64,000 nt of DNA from an uncultured Clostridia bacterium (GTDB lineage Bacteria; Bacillota; Clostridia; Oscillospirales; Oscillospiraceae): NCBI GenBank assembly GCA_947173485.1, contig CAMWFH010000007.1:28610-92609 (forward strand), read 5' to 3'. The notes under the pieces were generated by a model. It saw only the letters and a list, made by a program, of their open reading frames with translations, ran no database searches and was not told the origin of the DNA. Below, piece by piece: positions 51,895-61,300 of the stretch (its first letter is position 1; the number at the start of each line of letters is the position of its first letter). The position numbers and the translations under genes are program-made.

Positions 51895-52236
51895 ATGGCC
51901 ATGAACATCCAGATCTTCGGCAAGGTCAAGTGCTTCGACACCAAAAAGGCCCAGCGCTACTTCAAGGAGCGGCGCATCAAGTTCCAGTTCATCGACCTGG
52001 CCCAGAAGGGCTTCTCGCCGGGGGAGTGGCGCTCCGTCCGGCAGAAGCTGGGCTATGAGGACCTGGTGGACACCAAGTGCCGGGCCTACCAGGAGGAGTA
52101 CATGGACTACATCACCCGGGAAGCGGCGGAGGAGAAGCTCTTCCTCTACCCGGAGCTGCTGAAAACGCCTATCGTCCGCAACGGCAGGGAGGTCACCGTA
52201 GGCTACTGCCCGGAGATCTGGAAGAGCTGGTCATAG
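51895..52236 (+). CDS. ArsC/Spx-family thioredoxin-fold protein
   Basis: A 113-residue ArsC-type protein with the N-terminal redox motif FGKVKCFDTKKAQRYFKER: one cysteine with threonine three positions on, as in arsenate-reductase-like proteins; the CxxC of Spx is absent. The C-terminal part has the family's LLKTPIVRNGREVTVGYCPEIW, which contacts the active-site cysteine. Neither arsenate reduction nor RNA polymerase binding can be shown from sequence. AAAAAGGAGG precedes the ATG. The 3' end overlaps the convergent zinc-ribbon gene by 6 bases. Confidence 0.85.
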   Translation: MAMNIQIFGKVKCFDTKKAQRYFKERRIKFQFIDLAQKGFSPGEWRSVRQKLGYEDLVDTKCRAYQEEYMDYITREAAEEKLFLYPELLKTPIVRNGREVTVGYCPEIWKSWS

Positions 52237-52590
52237 CTCCTCCTCCGGCAGCTCTTCTTCTGGCAGCTCCTCCTCTGGCAGATCCTCCGTGCCCGCCAGC
52301 TCCTCCACCAGGGCGGCGGCCCGGTCTAAGTTGGCGTAATGGACATAGTAGGACCAGCTCTCCGTCATGGAGCCGGTGATGACCGACAGGCCGCTCTCCT
52401 GCTGGCGGAAGAAGGGGATATGCTCCTCTTCCAGAATCTCCTCCAGCACGCCGCCCCAGACGCTGGGCTGGCTGGTCAGGTAGCACAGGTCCTCCGGCAG
52501 GATGGGCAGATGGAGCTTTTGCCCGCAGGTGGGGCAGACCTCCGTCTCGGAGGGGCGGCGGCAGCGGCTGCAGTAGAGGATCTCAGTCAT
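52231..52590 (-). CDS. Zinc-ribbon protein with DUF2007-like domain and LPEEE tail
   Basis: A 119-residue protein with an N-terminal zinc ribbon (CSRC at about 7-10, CPTC at about 19-22), then a central domain of about 70 residues (GGVLEEILEEEHIPFFRQQESGLS, then YVHYANLDRAAALVEELAG) that resembles the DUF2007 ferredoxin-like fold. It ends in three tandem LPEEE units plus L, encoded by a 15-base repeat that could vary in length between strains. It overlaps the ruvX start by 8 bases, so the two are co-transcribed in the order ruvX, then this gene. Confidence 0.75.
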   Translation of the reverse strand: MTEILYCSRCRRPSETEVCPTCGQKLHLPILPEDLCYLTSQPSVWGGVLEEILEEEHIPFFRQQESGLSVITGSMTESWSYYVHYANLDRAAALVEELAGTEDLPEEELPEEELPEEEL

Positions 52591-53011
52591 GGCGCTCCTG
52601 CTCCTTTCGATAGGTCAGATAGCCCTCCAGGATGAGGGACGCGGCCACAGCGTCCACCATGCCCTTCCGCTTCTTCCCGTTCTTGCCGCTCTGGAAGAGG
52701 ATGGCGTGGGCGTCGATGGTGGTCCGCCGCTCGTCCCAGAGCCGCACCGGCAGGGCGAAGCGCTCCTCCAGGACCTTGGACAGCGCCTCCGCCTTCTCCG
52801 CCCGCTCGCCCAGGGTACCGTCCATGTTCTTGGGGTAGCCCAGGACGATCTCCGTGACGGCGTAGTCCGCCGCCAACCGGCTGACGGCCTCCAGAAGGGG
52901 CTCCAGGCGGCGGCTGTGGACGGTGGTGGTGTAGCCAGGGATGGTGTTGGTGGCATCGGATACGGCCAGGCCGGTGTGGGCGTCGCCGTAGTCGATCGCG
53001 AGGATAGACAT
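52583..53011 (-). CDS. ruvX: Holliday-junction resolvase RuvX/YqgF
   Basis: A 142-residue RNase H-like protein, implicated in Holliday junction resolution and pre-16S rRNA processing. Motifs: SILAIDYGDAHTGLAVSDA at the N-terminus with the first catalytic Asp, EIVLGYPKNMDGTLGERA, VRLWDERRTTIDAHAIL, and the C-terminal KGMVDAVAASLILEGYL with the last Asp. The start at 53011 is set by AAGGAGG; the frame is open further upstream. Confidence 0.93.
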   Translation of the reverse strand: MSILAIDYGDAHTGLAVSDATNTIPGYTTTVHSRRLEPLLEAVSRLAADYAVTEIVLGYPKNMDGTLGERAEKAEALSKVLEERFALPVRLWDERRTTIDAHAILFQSGKNGKKRKGMVDAVAASLILEGYLTYRKEQERHD

Positions 53012-53173
53012 AGTATGCGCCTCCTTACCTGCTGTCAGTATACGGGAAGAGACGGCGGCTGTCAAGGCGGCGATCCCACGAAAACAAGCTGGCGGGAGAT
53101 TTGTACGATGCTGTCATCAGAGCGGCAGATCGGCATTTGTAAAGATCATTCAGGAGATCGGCAGGTGGACGAT

Positions 53174-53920
53174 ATGAGATCGAAGCTGCGATGGGATGCA
53201 GATCATCTAAAACTGATCGCGATCATCGCTATGACGGCAGACCATGTATGCGATCTGATCTATCCCGATTTTCCAGCCGTCCCGGCGGCCATGGCGCTGC
53301 ATATCATCGGGCGCTTGACAGCCCCGATCATGTGGTTTTTCGTGTGCGAAGGATATCATCACACGCATGATGCAAAACGGTATATGCTGCGGATGGGGAT
53401 CTTCGCTGCCATCTCACATTTCGCATACTGTTTTGCATTTGGGATAGACCCGGTCCCCTTCCGCACGGGGATCTTCAACCAGACGAGCGTCATGTATCCG
53501 CTCTTCATCGCGGTCTTGGTCCTGTGGATGCAGGACCATGCGCTGCCAATGAAGGACTGGATAAAGGAGATACTGATCTTCGTATTGGTCTGGAGCGCTT
53601 TCCCGGCGGACTGGAGCTGTATAGCCGTGCTTGCGATCTTGAAAATGTATAGGAAAAGGGGAGACCTAAAGGCACAGATGAAGGAGATGCTCCTGTATGT
53701 CGCGCTATACGCAGTGGTATCCTTCTTTTTTGTGAGCAAGGTCTATGCTTTCGTACAGATCGGCGTTTTGCTGGTCTATCCTGTGTTAAAGCTGTATAAC
53801 GGCGAAAAAGGGGATAGAAAATGGATGAAGTGGTTCTTTTATCTATATTATCCGGCCCATTTGCTCCTCATTGGCGTGCTTCGCATCTGTATATATGGTG
53901 ATGTCCGTCTATTGTTTTAG
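53174..53920 (+). CDS. TraX-family membrane protein
   Basis: A 248-residue membrane protein with about seven TM segments and the TraX pattern: LKLIAIIAMTADHVCDLI at the start, GRLTAPIMWFFVCEGYHHTHDAKRYMLRMGIFAAISHFAY in the middle, and FFYLYYPAHLLLIGVLR near the end. TraX acetylates F-pilin in conjugative plasmids; chromosomal relatives are widespread in Clostridia and are presumed membrane acyltransferases. No conjugation genes are near. Base composition is less GC-rich than its neighbours, which may indicate transfer. The start at 53174 follows AGGTGG; upstream ATGs in frame are less well placed. Confidence 0.82.
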   Translation: MRSKLRWDADHLKLIAIIAMTADHVCDLIYPDFPAVPAAMALHIIGRLTAPIMWFFVCEGYHHTHDAKRYMLRMGIFAAISHFAYCFAFGIDPVPFRTGIFNQTSVMYPLFIAVLVLWMQDHALPMKDWIKEILIFVLVWSAFPADWSCIAVLAILKMYRKRGDLKAQMKEMLLYVALYAVVSFFFVSKVYAFVQIGVLLVYPVLKLYNGEKGDRKWMKWFFYLYYPAHLLLIGVLRICIYGDVRLLF

Positions 53921-53953
53921 TGCAGGATGGGACAAGGAAAGGAGGGGAGATCT

Positions 53954-54613
53954 ATGCTGGAGCTGCGGGCACTGACCTCGGCAGCCATCGTCCTGCGGAT
54001 CCTGCTGGCGGTGCTGGCCGGCGGGATCATCGGCTTGGACCGGGGCCTGAAGCAGCGGGCCGCCGGCCTGCGGACCTATACCCTGGTCTGCGTGGGGGCC
54101 TGCATGGTGATGATGACCAACCAATACGTCTACCAATCCTACGGCAACGGCGATCCGGTCCGCATGGGGGCCCAGGTGATCAGCGGCATCGGCTTTTTAG
54201 GGGCGGGGACCATCATCGTCACCCCCCGGCAGCGCATCCGGGGCCTGACCACGGCGGCGGGGCTGTGGGCCTCCGCCTGCATCGGCCTGGCCATCGGCAT
54301 CGGCCTCCATGAGGTGGCCATCGTGGGCAGCGCGGCGGTGCTGACAGCCCTGACCCTCTTCCGCCGGTGGGACGACCTCATCCAAAGGAGGTCCCCCAAC
54401 CTGGAGATCTATATCGAGCTGGAGCCCACCTGTCAGATGGGGGACTTCTTCCGCAGCGCCCGGCGGTTGGAGCTGGAGCTGAGCGGCTTGCGGAAGGAGC
54501 AGGAGGGCCTGGCCTTCATCGTCACCGTCCGGGGCCGGCAGCGGATGGTCCGGGAGGAGCTGCTGGGGGCGGTGGCGGCCCTGGAGGGGGTCCAGTATTG
54601 GGAGGTCTTATAG
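53954..54613 (+). CDS. MgtC/SapB-family membrane protein
   Basis: A 219-residue protein of the MgtC family: four or five TM helices with the family motifs LAVLAGGIIGLDRGLKQRAAGLRTYTLVCVGA and QVISGIGFLGAGTIIV...RGLTTAAGLWASACIGLAIG, followed by a small cytoplasmic ACT-like C-terminal domain (about 140-219). MgtC proteins influence Mg2+ homeostasis and acid tolerance; in pathogens they inhibit ATP synthase. The start at 53954 follows AAAGGAGGGGAGATCT; a further ATG at 53927 has no site. The next gene starts immediately after its stop. Confidence 0.92.
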   Translation: MLELRALTSAAIVLRILLAVLAGGIIGLDRGLKQRAAGLRTYTLVCVGACMVMMTNQYVYQSYGNGDPVRMGAQVISGIGFLGAGTIIVTPRQRIRGLTTAAGLWASACIGLAIGIGLHEVAIVGSAAVLTALTLFRRWDDLIQRRSPNLEIYIELEPTCQMGDFFRSARRLELELSGLRKEQEGLAFIVTVRGRQRMVREELLGAVAALEGVQYWEVL

Positions 54614-55015
54614 ATGGATAAAGCATACTGGTGGAAGAGCTTGCAGCCCCTGCGCATCCCGCCCCGGTGGGACTGCCTATGGAACAAGCTGGAGAGCCGG
54701 GAACCGGCGGAGCTGCCCCAGGAGGACAGCGCGTGGCTCTATACATATGTGGAGGATATGCTCTATATGCGCCGGACCGTCAATGGGCAGACGGCCGCCA
54801 TCGACTTAGGCTGGTATCCCGACGGAGACCCGGCGGGGGCTTATACGCTGGTGGCCATCCTGGACGATAACTGGGAGGACCCGCTGCTGGAGCATACCTC
54901 CCGCAGCACCAGGGAGATCGTGGAAACGATGGAATACTGGCTGTTTGAATGTCTCCCGAAAAGCAGGACCATCGACGAGAAAAGCTTCCGAAAGCGCCAT
55001 CCAAACAGGACATAG
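54614..55015 (+). CDS. Small acidic protein of unknown function
   Basis: A 133-residue soluble protein encoded directly after the MgtC-family gene with no gap. Text: WWKSLQPLRIPPRWDCLWNKL, a central DMLYMRRTVNGQTAAIDLGWYPDGDPAGAYTLVAILDDNW and a helical EIVETMEYWLFECL. It looks like one alpha/beta domain with a beta-hairpin core. I do not recognise the family. Ends 17 bases before addB and may be co-transcribed with the MgtC gene and addBA. Confidence 0.7.
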   Translation: MDKAYWWKSLQPLRIPPRWDCLWNKLESREPAELPQEDSAWLYTYVEDMLYMRRTVNGQTAAIDLGWYPDGDPAGAYTLVAILDDNWEDPLLEHTSRSTREIVETMEYWLFECLPKSRTIDEKSFRKRHPNRT

Positions 55016-55032
55016 AGGAGGAAGAGGGAAGG

Positions 55033-58000
55033 ATGCTCCGTATTTTGATAGGCCGGGCCAACACGGGCAAGTCCGGCATCCTGCTCGACTACATACGCAA
55101 GAACGGCCCGGTGGGGACCCAGCAGATCCTCCTGGTGCCGGAACACGCCTCCTACGCCGCGGAGGTGGACCTGTGCCGGGCCTGCGGCGACGGTGCCTGC
55201 TGCTTCGCTGAGGTGCTGACCCTGCCCCGGCTGGCGGTGCGGGTGCTGAGCCGCACCGGCGGCATGGCCCAAACGCCCCTGGACAAGGGGGGCAAGGTGC
55301 TGCTGATGCAGCGGGCCATGGAGAACGTGTCAGCCCAGCTGCGCCTCTACCGGCGGCCCAGCCAGAAGGCGGCCTTCCTCCGGGGGCTGGTGGAGCTGAG
55401 CGAGGAGCTCCAGCGCTACGACGTGGCCCCGGAGGACCTGATGGATCGCTCCCAGCAGGCCGGCGGGCTGACCGGGGACAAACTCCAGGACATCTCCCTG
55501 GTCTACGCCGCCTACCAGGCCGGCCTGCGCCGGGAGGGCCAGGACCTGCGGGACCTGCTGAGCCGCCTGGAGGAGGCCCTGGGGCCCTCGGGATACATCG
55601 ACGGGAAGGATATCTACCTAGACGGCTTCGCCTACTTCAGCGTCCAGGAGGAGCGGCTCCTCTCGGTGATGCTCCGGCGGGCCCGGACCGTCACCGTGGC
55701 CCTGCTGGGGGAAAAGGACAGCGGAGCGGCGGTGTTCCGCATGGGCCTGGTGACCCAGCAGCGCCTCCAGCGGCTGGCGGCGGACGCGGGAAGGCCCGTG
55801 AAGTTCGTCACGCCGGCCCCGCCCCCGGTGACTACGGCCCTGGGCCACCTGGAGCGGCACTTTTTTGAGAAGATCGTCCCCTGGCGGGGGGAGGCGGGAC
55901 AGGTCTCCCTCTACCGGGCGGAGAGTTTGTTCTCCGAGGTGGAGTATGTGGCCTCCCAGATCCGTACCCTGGTGGCATCGGGGCAGTACCGCTACCGGGA
56001 TATCGGCGTGGCGGCCCGGAACGCCGGGGACTACGAGGCCACGGTGGAGAACATCTTCCGCCGGTACGAGATCCCTGTCTTTATGAGCCGGAAGAGCGAC
56101 ATTTTAGAGAAGCCGGTGATGACCCTCATCCTCTCCGCCCTGGAGACGGTGGAGGGGGGCTGGGAGTACGAGGACCTGTTCCGGTGCCTCAAGACGGGGC
56201 TCAGCGATATCCCGGAGGAGGACCTGTTCCTCCTGGAGAACTACGTCATCAAGTGGGACATCCGGGGGAAGATGTGGCGGCGGGAGGAGCCCTGGGGGGC
56301 CAACCCGGACGGCTACGAGCCGGACTTCACCGACCGGCAGCGGGAGATCTTGGACCGGGTCAACGCCGTGCGGGAGCGGGTGCGGCGGCCACTGGCGGCC
56401 CTGGCCCAGGGCCTTCGGGGCGCCCGGACCGCCGGGGAGAAGCTCCGGGCCCTCTATGGCTGGCTGGAAGACATCCAGCTGCCGGCCCGGCTGGAGGAGC
56501 GGTCCAACGCCCTCCGGGACCAGGGGGAGAACCAGCTGGCGGAGGAGTACAGGCAGCTGTGGGAGCTTTTGTGCCAGGTGTTCGACCAGTTCGAAGAGAT
56601 CCTAGGGGACGCCCCCATGGACACGGAGGACTTCATCCGCCTGCTGAAGCTGGTGCTGACCCAGTACAGCGTGGGCACCATCCCGGCGGCCCTGGACCAG
56701 GTCCACCTGTCCGACATCAGCCGCAACGACCGGCACCGGACCCGGTGCCTCTTCATCATCGGCGCTAACGACGGCGTCCTGCCCATGGTGGAGACCGGCG
56801 GCGGCATCCTGACCCGGGAGGAGCGGAGCTACCTCACCGGCAGCGGACTGCGCCTGGCCCCCGACGGGGAGGAGCAGTTCGCCATGGAGCTGCAGAACAT
56901 CTACGCCGCCCTGGCCAAGGCGGAGGAACGTCTCACTGTCAGCTGGCCCGCTGGGGACCGGCGGGGGACCGAGCTGCGCCCTAGCTTCATCGTGGAGCGG
57001 ATGGGGGCGCTGCTGCCGGGGGTGGCCATCGAGAACGAGACGGTGGAGAAGCCCTTCCGCCTGACGGCCATCCAGCCCGCCTTCGAGGTGGCGGGGAGCT
57101 GCCGGGGGAGCCGGCTCTGGCAGTTCATGGCATCGGACGAGCGGACCGCCCCCTCGATCGCCGCCCTGGAGCGCTCGGCGGCGGTCCGCCGGGGCCGGCT
57201 GGGCCGGGGGGCGGTGGAGAGCCTCTATGGCCGGTCCCTGCGCCTCTCCGCCAGCCGGATGGACAAGCTGCGCTCCTGCCACTTCGCCTACTTCATGCAG
57301 TATGGCCTCCGGGCGAAGGAGCGCACCCCCGCCGGCTTCGACGCCAGCCAGGTGGGCACTTTCCTCCACTATGTGCTGGAGCATGTGACCCGGGAGGTCA
57401 TGGACCGGGGGGGCTTCGATGTGGTGGAGGACCGGGAGCTGCGCAAGATCACGGACGGCTGCATCGACCGGTTCATCCGGGAGGAGCTGGGGGGCCTGGA
57501 CCAGCGGGCCGCCCGGATGCGCCACCTCTTCCAGCGGCTGCGCCGGACGGTCCACGCCGTGGTGGAGAACGCCGCCGGGGAGCTGCGGGAGAGCGAGTTC
57601 CGTCCCATGTCCCTGGAGCTGGACTTCAGCCACGGGGGCGACCTGCCCGCCGTGACCATCCAGGAGGGGGACGCCGCCCTGGCCGTAGGGGGCCGGGTGG
57701 ACCGGGTGGACGGCTGGCTCAAGGATGGCCGGCTCTACCTCCGGGTGGTGGACTACAAGACCGGGAAGCGGTCCTTCGACCTGGCGGACGTATACTACGG
57801 GATGAACATGCAGATGCTCCTCTACCTCTTCGCCCTGGAGCGGGAGGGGGCGGGGCTCTACGGCCACCAGGTGGTCCCCGCCGGGGTCCTCTACTTCCCC
57901 GCCCGGGACGTGCTGCTGAGCATGGACCGCTCCTCCAGTGAGGAGAGCATCCGGGCGGCCATGGACCGGGAGCTGCGGCGGAGCGGCCTGGTGCTGGCGG

Positions 58001-58377
58001 ACCCAGCGGTCCTCCAGGCCATGGAGCCGGGGGCCCTGGAGGGGCCCAAGTATCTGCCCCTGACCATCAAGCGGGACGGGACCATCACCAGCGGCGTGGC
58101 CACCGCCGAGCAGCTGGGCAAGCTGGGGCGGTATACGGAGAAGATCCTCCGGCAGATCGCCGCCGAGCTCCGGGGCGGGGTCATCGACGCCGACCCCTGG
58201 ACCAGGAGCGAGAACGACAGCGCCTGCACCTGGTGCGAGTTCGCCTCCGCCTGCCACTTCTGCGACGGGCGGGACACGGACCGCTACCGCCCCCTCCGGG
58301 GGGTGGACCCGGCCATGTTCTGGGCCCATGTGGACGCGGTCAATGGAGAGGTCGGAAAGGAGGACGACCATGGCTGA
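55033..58377 (+). CDS. addB: ATP-dependent helicase/deoxyribonuclease subunit B
   Basis: AddB is the nuclease/scaffold subunit of AddAB, which processes DNA ends for RecA-dependent repair and recognises Chi. The 1114-residue protein begins with a degenerate-type Walker A (LIGRANTGKSG, residues 5-15). The C-terminal half has the RecB-like nuclease and the four cysteines of the 4Fe-4S staple: one in KLRSCHFAYF (about 748) and three more in CTWCEFASACHF (about 1064-1073). VVDYKTGKRSFDL carries the nuclease DxK. Start at 55033 is chosen because AGAGGAGGAAGAGGGAAGG precedes it. It overlaps addA by 8 bases. Confidence 0.95.
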   Translation: MLRILIGRANTGKSGILLDYIRKNGPVGTQQILLVPEHASYAAEVDLCRACGDGACCFAEVLTLPRLAVRVLSRTGGMAQTPLDKGGKVLLMQRAMENVSAQLRLYRRPSQKAAFLRGLVELSEELQRYDVAPEDLMDRSQQAGGLTGDKLQDISLVYAAYQAGLRREGQDLRDLLSRLEEALGPSGYIDGKDIYLDGFAYFSVQEERLLSVMLRRARTVTVALLGEKDSGAAVFRMGLVTQQRLQRLAADAGRPVKFVTPAPPPVTTALGHLERHFFEKIVPWRGEAGQVSLYRAESLFSEVEYVASQIRTLVASGQYRYRDIGVAARNAGDYEATVENIFRRYEIPVFMSRKSDILEKPVMTLILSALETVEGGWEYEDLFRCLKTGLSDIPEEDLFLLENYVIKWDIRGKMWRREEPWGANPDGYEPDFTDRQREILDRVNAVRERVRRPLAALAQGLRGARTAGEKLRALYGWLEDIQLPARLEERSNALRDQGENQLAEEYRQLWELLCQVFDQFEEILGDAPMDTEDFIRLLKLVLTQYSVGTIPAALDQVHLSDISRNDRHRTRCLFIIGANDGVLPMVETGGGILTREERSYLTGSGLRLAPDGEEQFAMELQNIYAALAKAEERLTVSWPAGDRRGTELRPSFIVERMGALLPGVAIENETVEKPFRLTAIQPAFEVAGSCRGSRLWQFMASDERTAPSIAALERSAAVRRGRLGRGAVESLYGRSLRLSASRMDKLRSCHFAYFMQYGLRAKERTPAGFDASQVGTFLHYVLEHVTREVMDRGGFDVVEDRELRKITDGCIDRFIREELGGLDQRAARMRHLFQRLRRTVHAVVENAAGELRESEFRPMSLELDFSHGGDLPAVTIQEGDAALAVGGRVDRVDGWLKDGRLYLRVVDYKTGKRSFDLADVYYGMNMQMLLYLFALEREGAGLYGHQVVPAGVLYFPARDVLLSMDRSSSEESIRAAMDRELRRSGLVLADPAVLQAMEPGALEGPKYLPLTIKRDGTITSGVATAEQLGKLGRYTEKILRQIAAELRGGVIDADPWTRSENDSACTWCEFASACHFCDGRDTDRYRPLRGVDPAMFWAHVDAVNGEVGKEDDHG

Positions 58378-61300
58378 TATCTGCCTGACCGAGAGCCAGC
58401 GGGCCGTGGTGGAGGACCGGGGCGGGGAACTGCTGGTGTCCGCCGCCGCCGGGTCCGGCAAGACCAGGGTGCTGGTGGAGCGGCTGTTCGACCGGGTGGA
58501 CCGGGACGGCTGCCGGCTGGACGACTTCCTCATCATCACCTATACCCGGGCCGCCGCCGCCGAGCTCCGGGGGCGCATCGCCCAGGAGCTGTCCGCCCGC
58601 CTGGCGGAGGACCCGGGCAACAGGCACCTCCAGGACCAGTTCGTCCGGCTCTACCGGGCGGACATCAAGACCGTGGACAGCTTCTGCACCGCCCTGCTGC
58701 GGGAGTTCGTCCACCTGCTGGACACCGGGGCCAAGCACAGCCTCACCGCCGACTTCCGGGTGCTGGACGAGAGCGAGGCCGCCCTCCTGCGGCGGCGGGT
58801 GCTGGACCGGGCGCTGGAGGCGTTCTACGCCGGCATCGAGGAGGACCCGGGCCGGGCGGAGCTGGCGGACAGCTTCGGCTTCGGCCGGGACGACAAGCGG
58901 CTGGAGGCCCTGGTGCTGGACCTCTACGACCGGTTACAGAGCCACCCCTACCCGGAGGAGTGGCTGGCGGAGCAGCGGGCGGTATGGGAACATCTGCCCC
59001 AGGACGTGGGGGAGACGGTCTGGGGCGGGAGCCTGATGGCGGAGTTCCGCCGGAAGGCCGTCCACTGGCGGCGGCTGCTGGACAGGGCCATCGAGGAGAT
59101 GGGGGAGGACCCAGCGGTGGAGCGGGGCTACGCCCCGGCCTTCAACGATGTGGCGGGCCAGCTGGAGTGCATGGTGAAGCTGGCGAGCTGGGACCGCCTG
59201 GGCCAGTTCCCCCTGGCCTTCCCCCGGCTGAAGCCGGTGAAGGGGGAGAGCCCCCTGAAGACCCGGTGCAAGACCCTGTGGGATATGTGCAAGAAGGAGC
59301 TGGGGGCGGCCCAGCGGGTCTTTTTCGTGTCCTCCCAGGAGGTCATGGAGGACCTTACCGCCACGGCCCCGGCCATGCTGGCCCTCCTGGACCTGACCGA
59401 GGCCTTCTCCGCCGCCTTCCAGGAGGAGAAGACCCGGCGGAACGTCACCGACTTCTCCGACCAGGAGCATTTCGCCATCCGGCTGCTGCTGGAGCGGGAC
59501 GGCGGACTGACCGAGGTGGGGCAGCTGGTGTCGGGGCGGTACCGGGAGGTGATGGTGGACGAGTACCAGGACGCCAACGAGGTCCAGGAGAGCATCTTCC
59601 AGGCCCTGGGCCGGGGGAAGCTCTTCACCGTGGGGGACGTGAAGCAGAGCATCTACCGGTTCCGGCTGGCGGACCCCACGATCTTCCTGGAGAAGTACCG
59701 CCAATTCCCCCTGGTCCGGGAGCGGGAGGGGGCGGGGCGGAAGATCCTCCTCAGCCAGAACTTCCGGTCCCGGCAGGAGGTGCTGGACGGGGCCAACTTC
59801 GTCTTTCGCGGCCTGATGAGCGAGGAGATGGGGGAGATCGACTACGGCCCCGATGAGCGCCTGAACTTCGGCGCGGCCTACTATCCCCCCCGCTTAGACT
59901 GCCAGACCGAGTTCCACCTTCTCTCCCTCCCTATGGGGATGGATGGCGGGCCCCTGGCAGAGGCCCGCTATGTGGCGGAGCGGATCGCGGCGCTTTTGCG
60001 GGAGGGCTATCCCGTCAGCGAGGGGGAGGGGACCCGGCCCTGCCGGCCGGAGGACATCGTGGTGCTGCTGCGCTCCCCCAGTCCCCGGCTGCACCTCTAC
60101 GCCTGGGCCTTCCGGGAGCGGGACATCCCCTGCGCCTTTGGGGAGGACGAGGACTTCTTCGCCACCATGGAGATCGCCGTCACCTTCAACCTGCTGATGA
60201 TCGTGGACAACCCCCGGCAGGACGTGCCCCTGATCTCCGTGCTGCGCTCGCCGGTGTTCGGCTTCACCCCGGACCGCCTGGCCCAGATCCGGGCCAAGTG
60301 CCCCCAGGGGGACTTTTACGATGCCCTCACCTCCGATGGGGGGGAGGATGTCAGGGCCTTCCTGGCGGTGCTGGAGGAGCTGCGGCTGCGCTCGGCGGAC
60401 TTGGGGGTCCACCGGCTGCTGTGGCATATCTACGACCGGCTCCACCTGCTGGCAGTGTTCGGGGCCATGGACGGGGGCCGGGAGCGGCGGGAGAACCTGA
60501 TCGCCCTCTTCGACCACGCCCGGGCCTTTGAGAGCGCCGGCTACCGGGGCCTCTTCGCCTTCGTCACCCACCTGCGCCGCCTGCTGGAGGAGGGGCAGCA
60601 GCCCGACACCGCCGGCGGCAGCGCCGGCGTGGGAGTGCGGCTCATGAGCATCCACAAGTCCAAGGGCCTGGAGTTCCCCATCGTCATCCTGGCGGACCTG
60701 GCCAAGGACTTCAACCGGATGGACCTGCAAACGCCGGTGCTGGTCCACCCCAAGCTGGGGCTGGGCCCCACCCGCATCGACTTAGAGCGGCGCATCAGGT
60801 ACCCCACCGCGGCCCGGGACGCCCTGGCCCGGCAACTGCTGCGGGAGCCGAAGTCGGAGGAGCTGCGGGTGCTGTATGTGGCCATGACCCGGCCGAAGGA
60901 GAAGCTCATCCTGGTGGCGTCCATGAAGAGCGCCCCCCGGCGGCTGCAAAGGCTGGCGGCCCTGGCCCACTACCCCGTGCCGGCGGAGACCGTGGCGGCG
61001 GCGGGGAGCATGGCGGAGTGGCTCCTGCTGCCCCTGCTGCGGCGTCCCGAGGCGGCGGCGCTGCTGGACCTGGCGGGGATAGACGTGCCGCCCCTGGCCA
61101 CGAAGGACCGGCCCTGGCAGGTGGTCTGCCGGGAGCTGGGGGAGGAGGGCGTCCTCCAGCAGCCGGAGGAGGCCGGGCCGGAGGCGGAGGAGGCGGTCTG
61201 GGAGCCGGACTTCGACCCGGCGCTGCTGCTGCACCGGTACCCCTTCCAGGCGGCGGAGACCTTGCAGACCAAGGTGACCGCCACTGAGCTGAAGGGCCGT

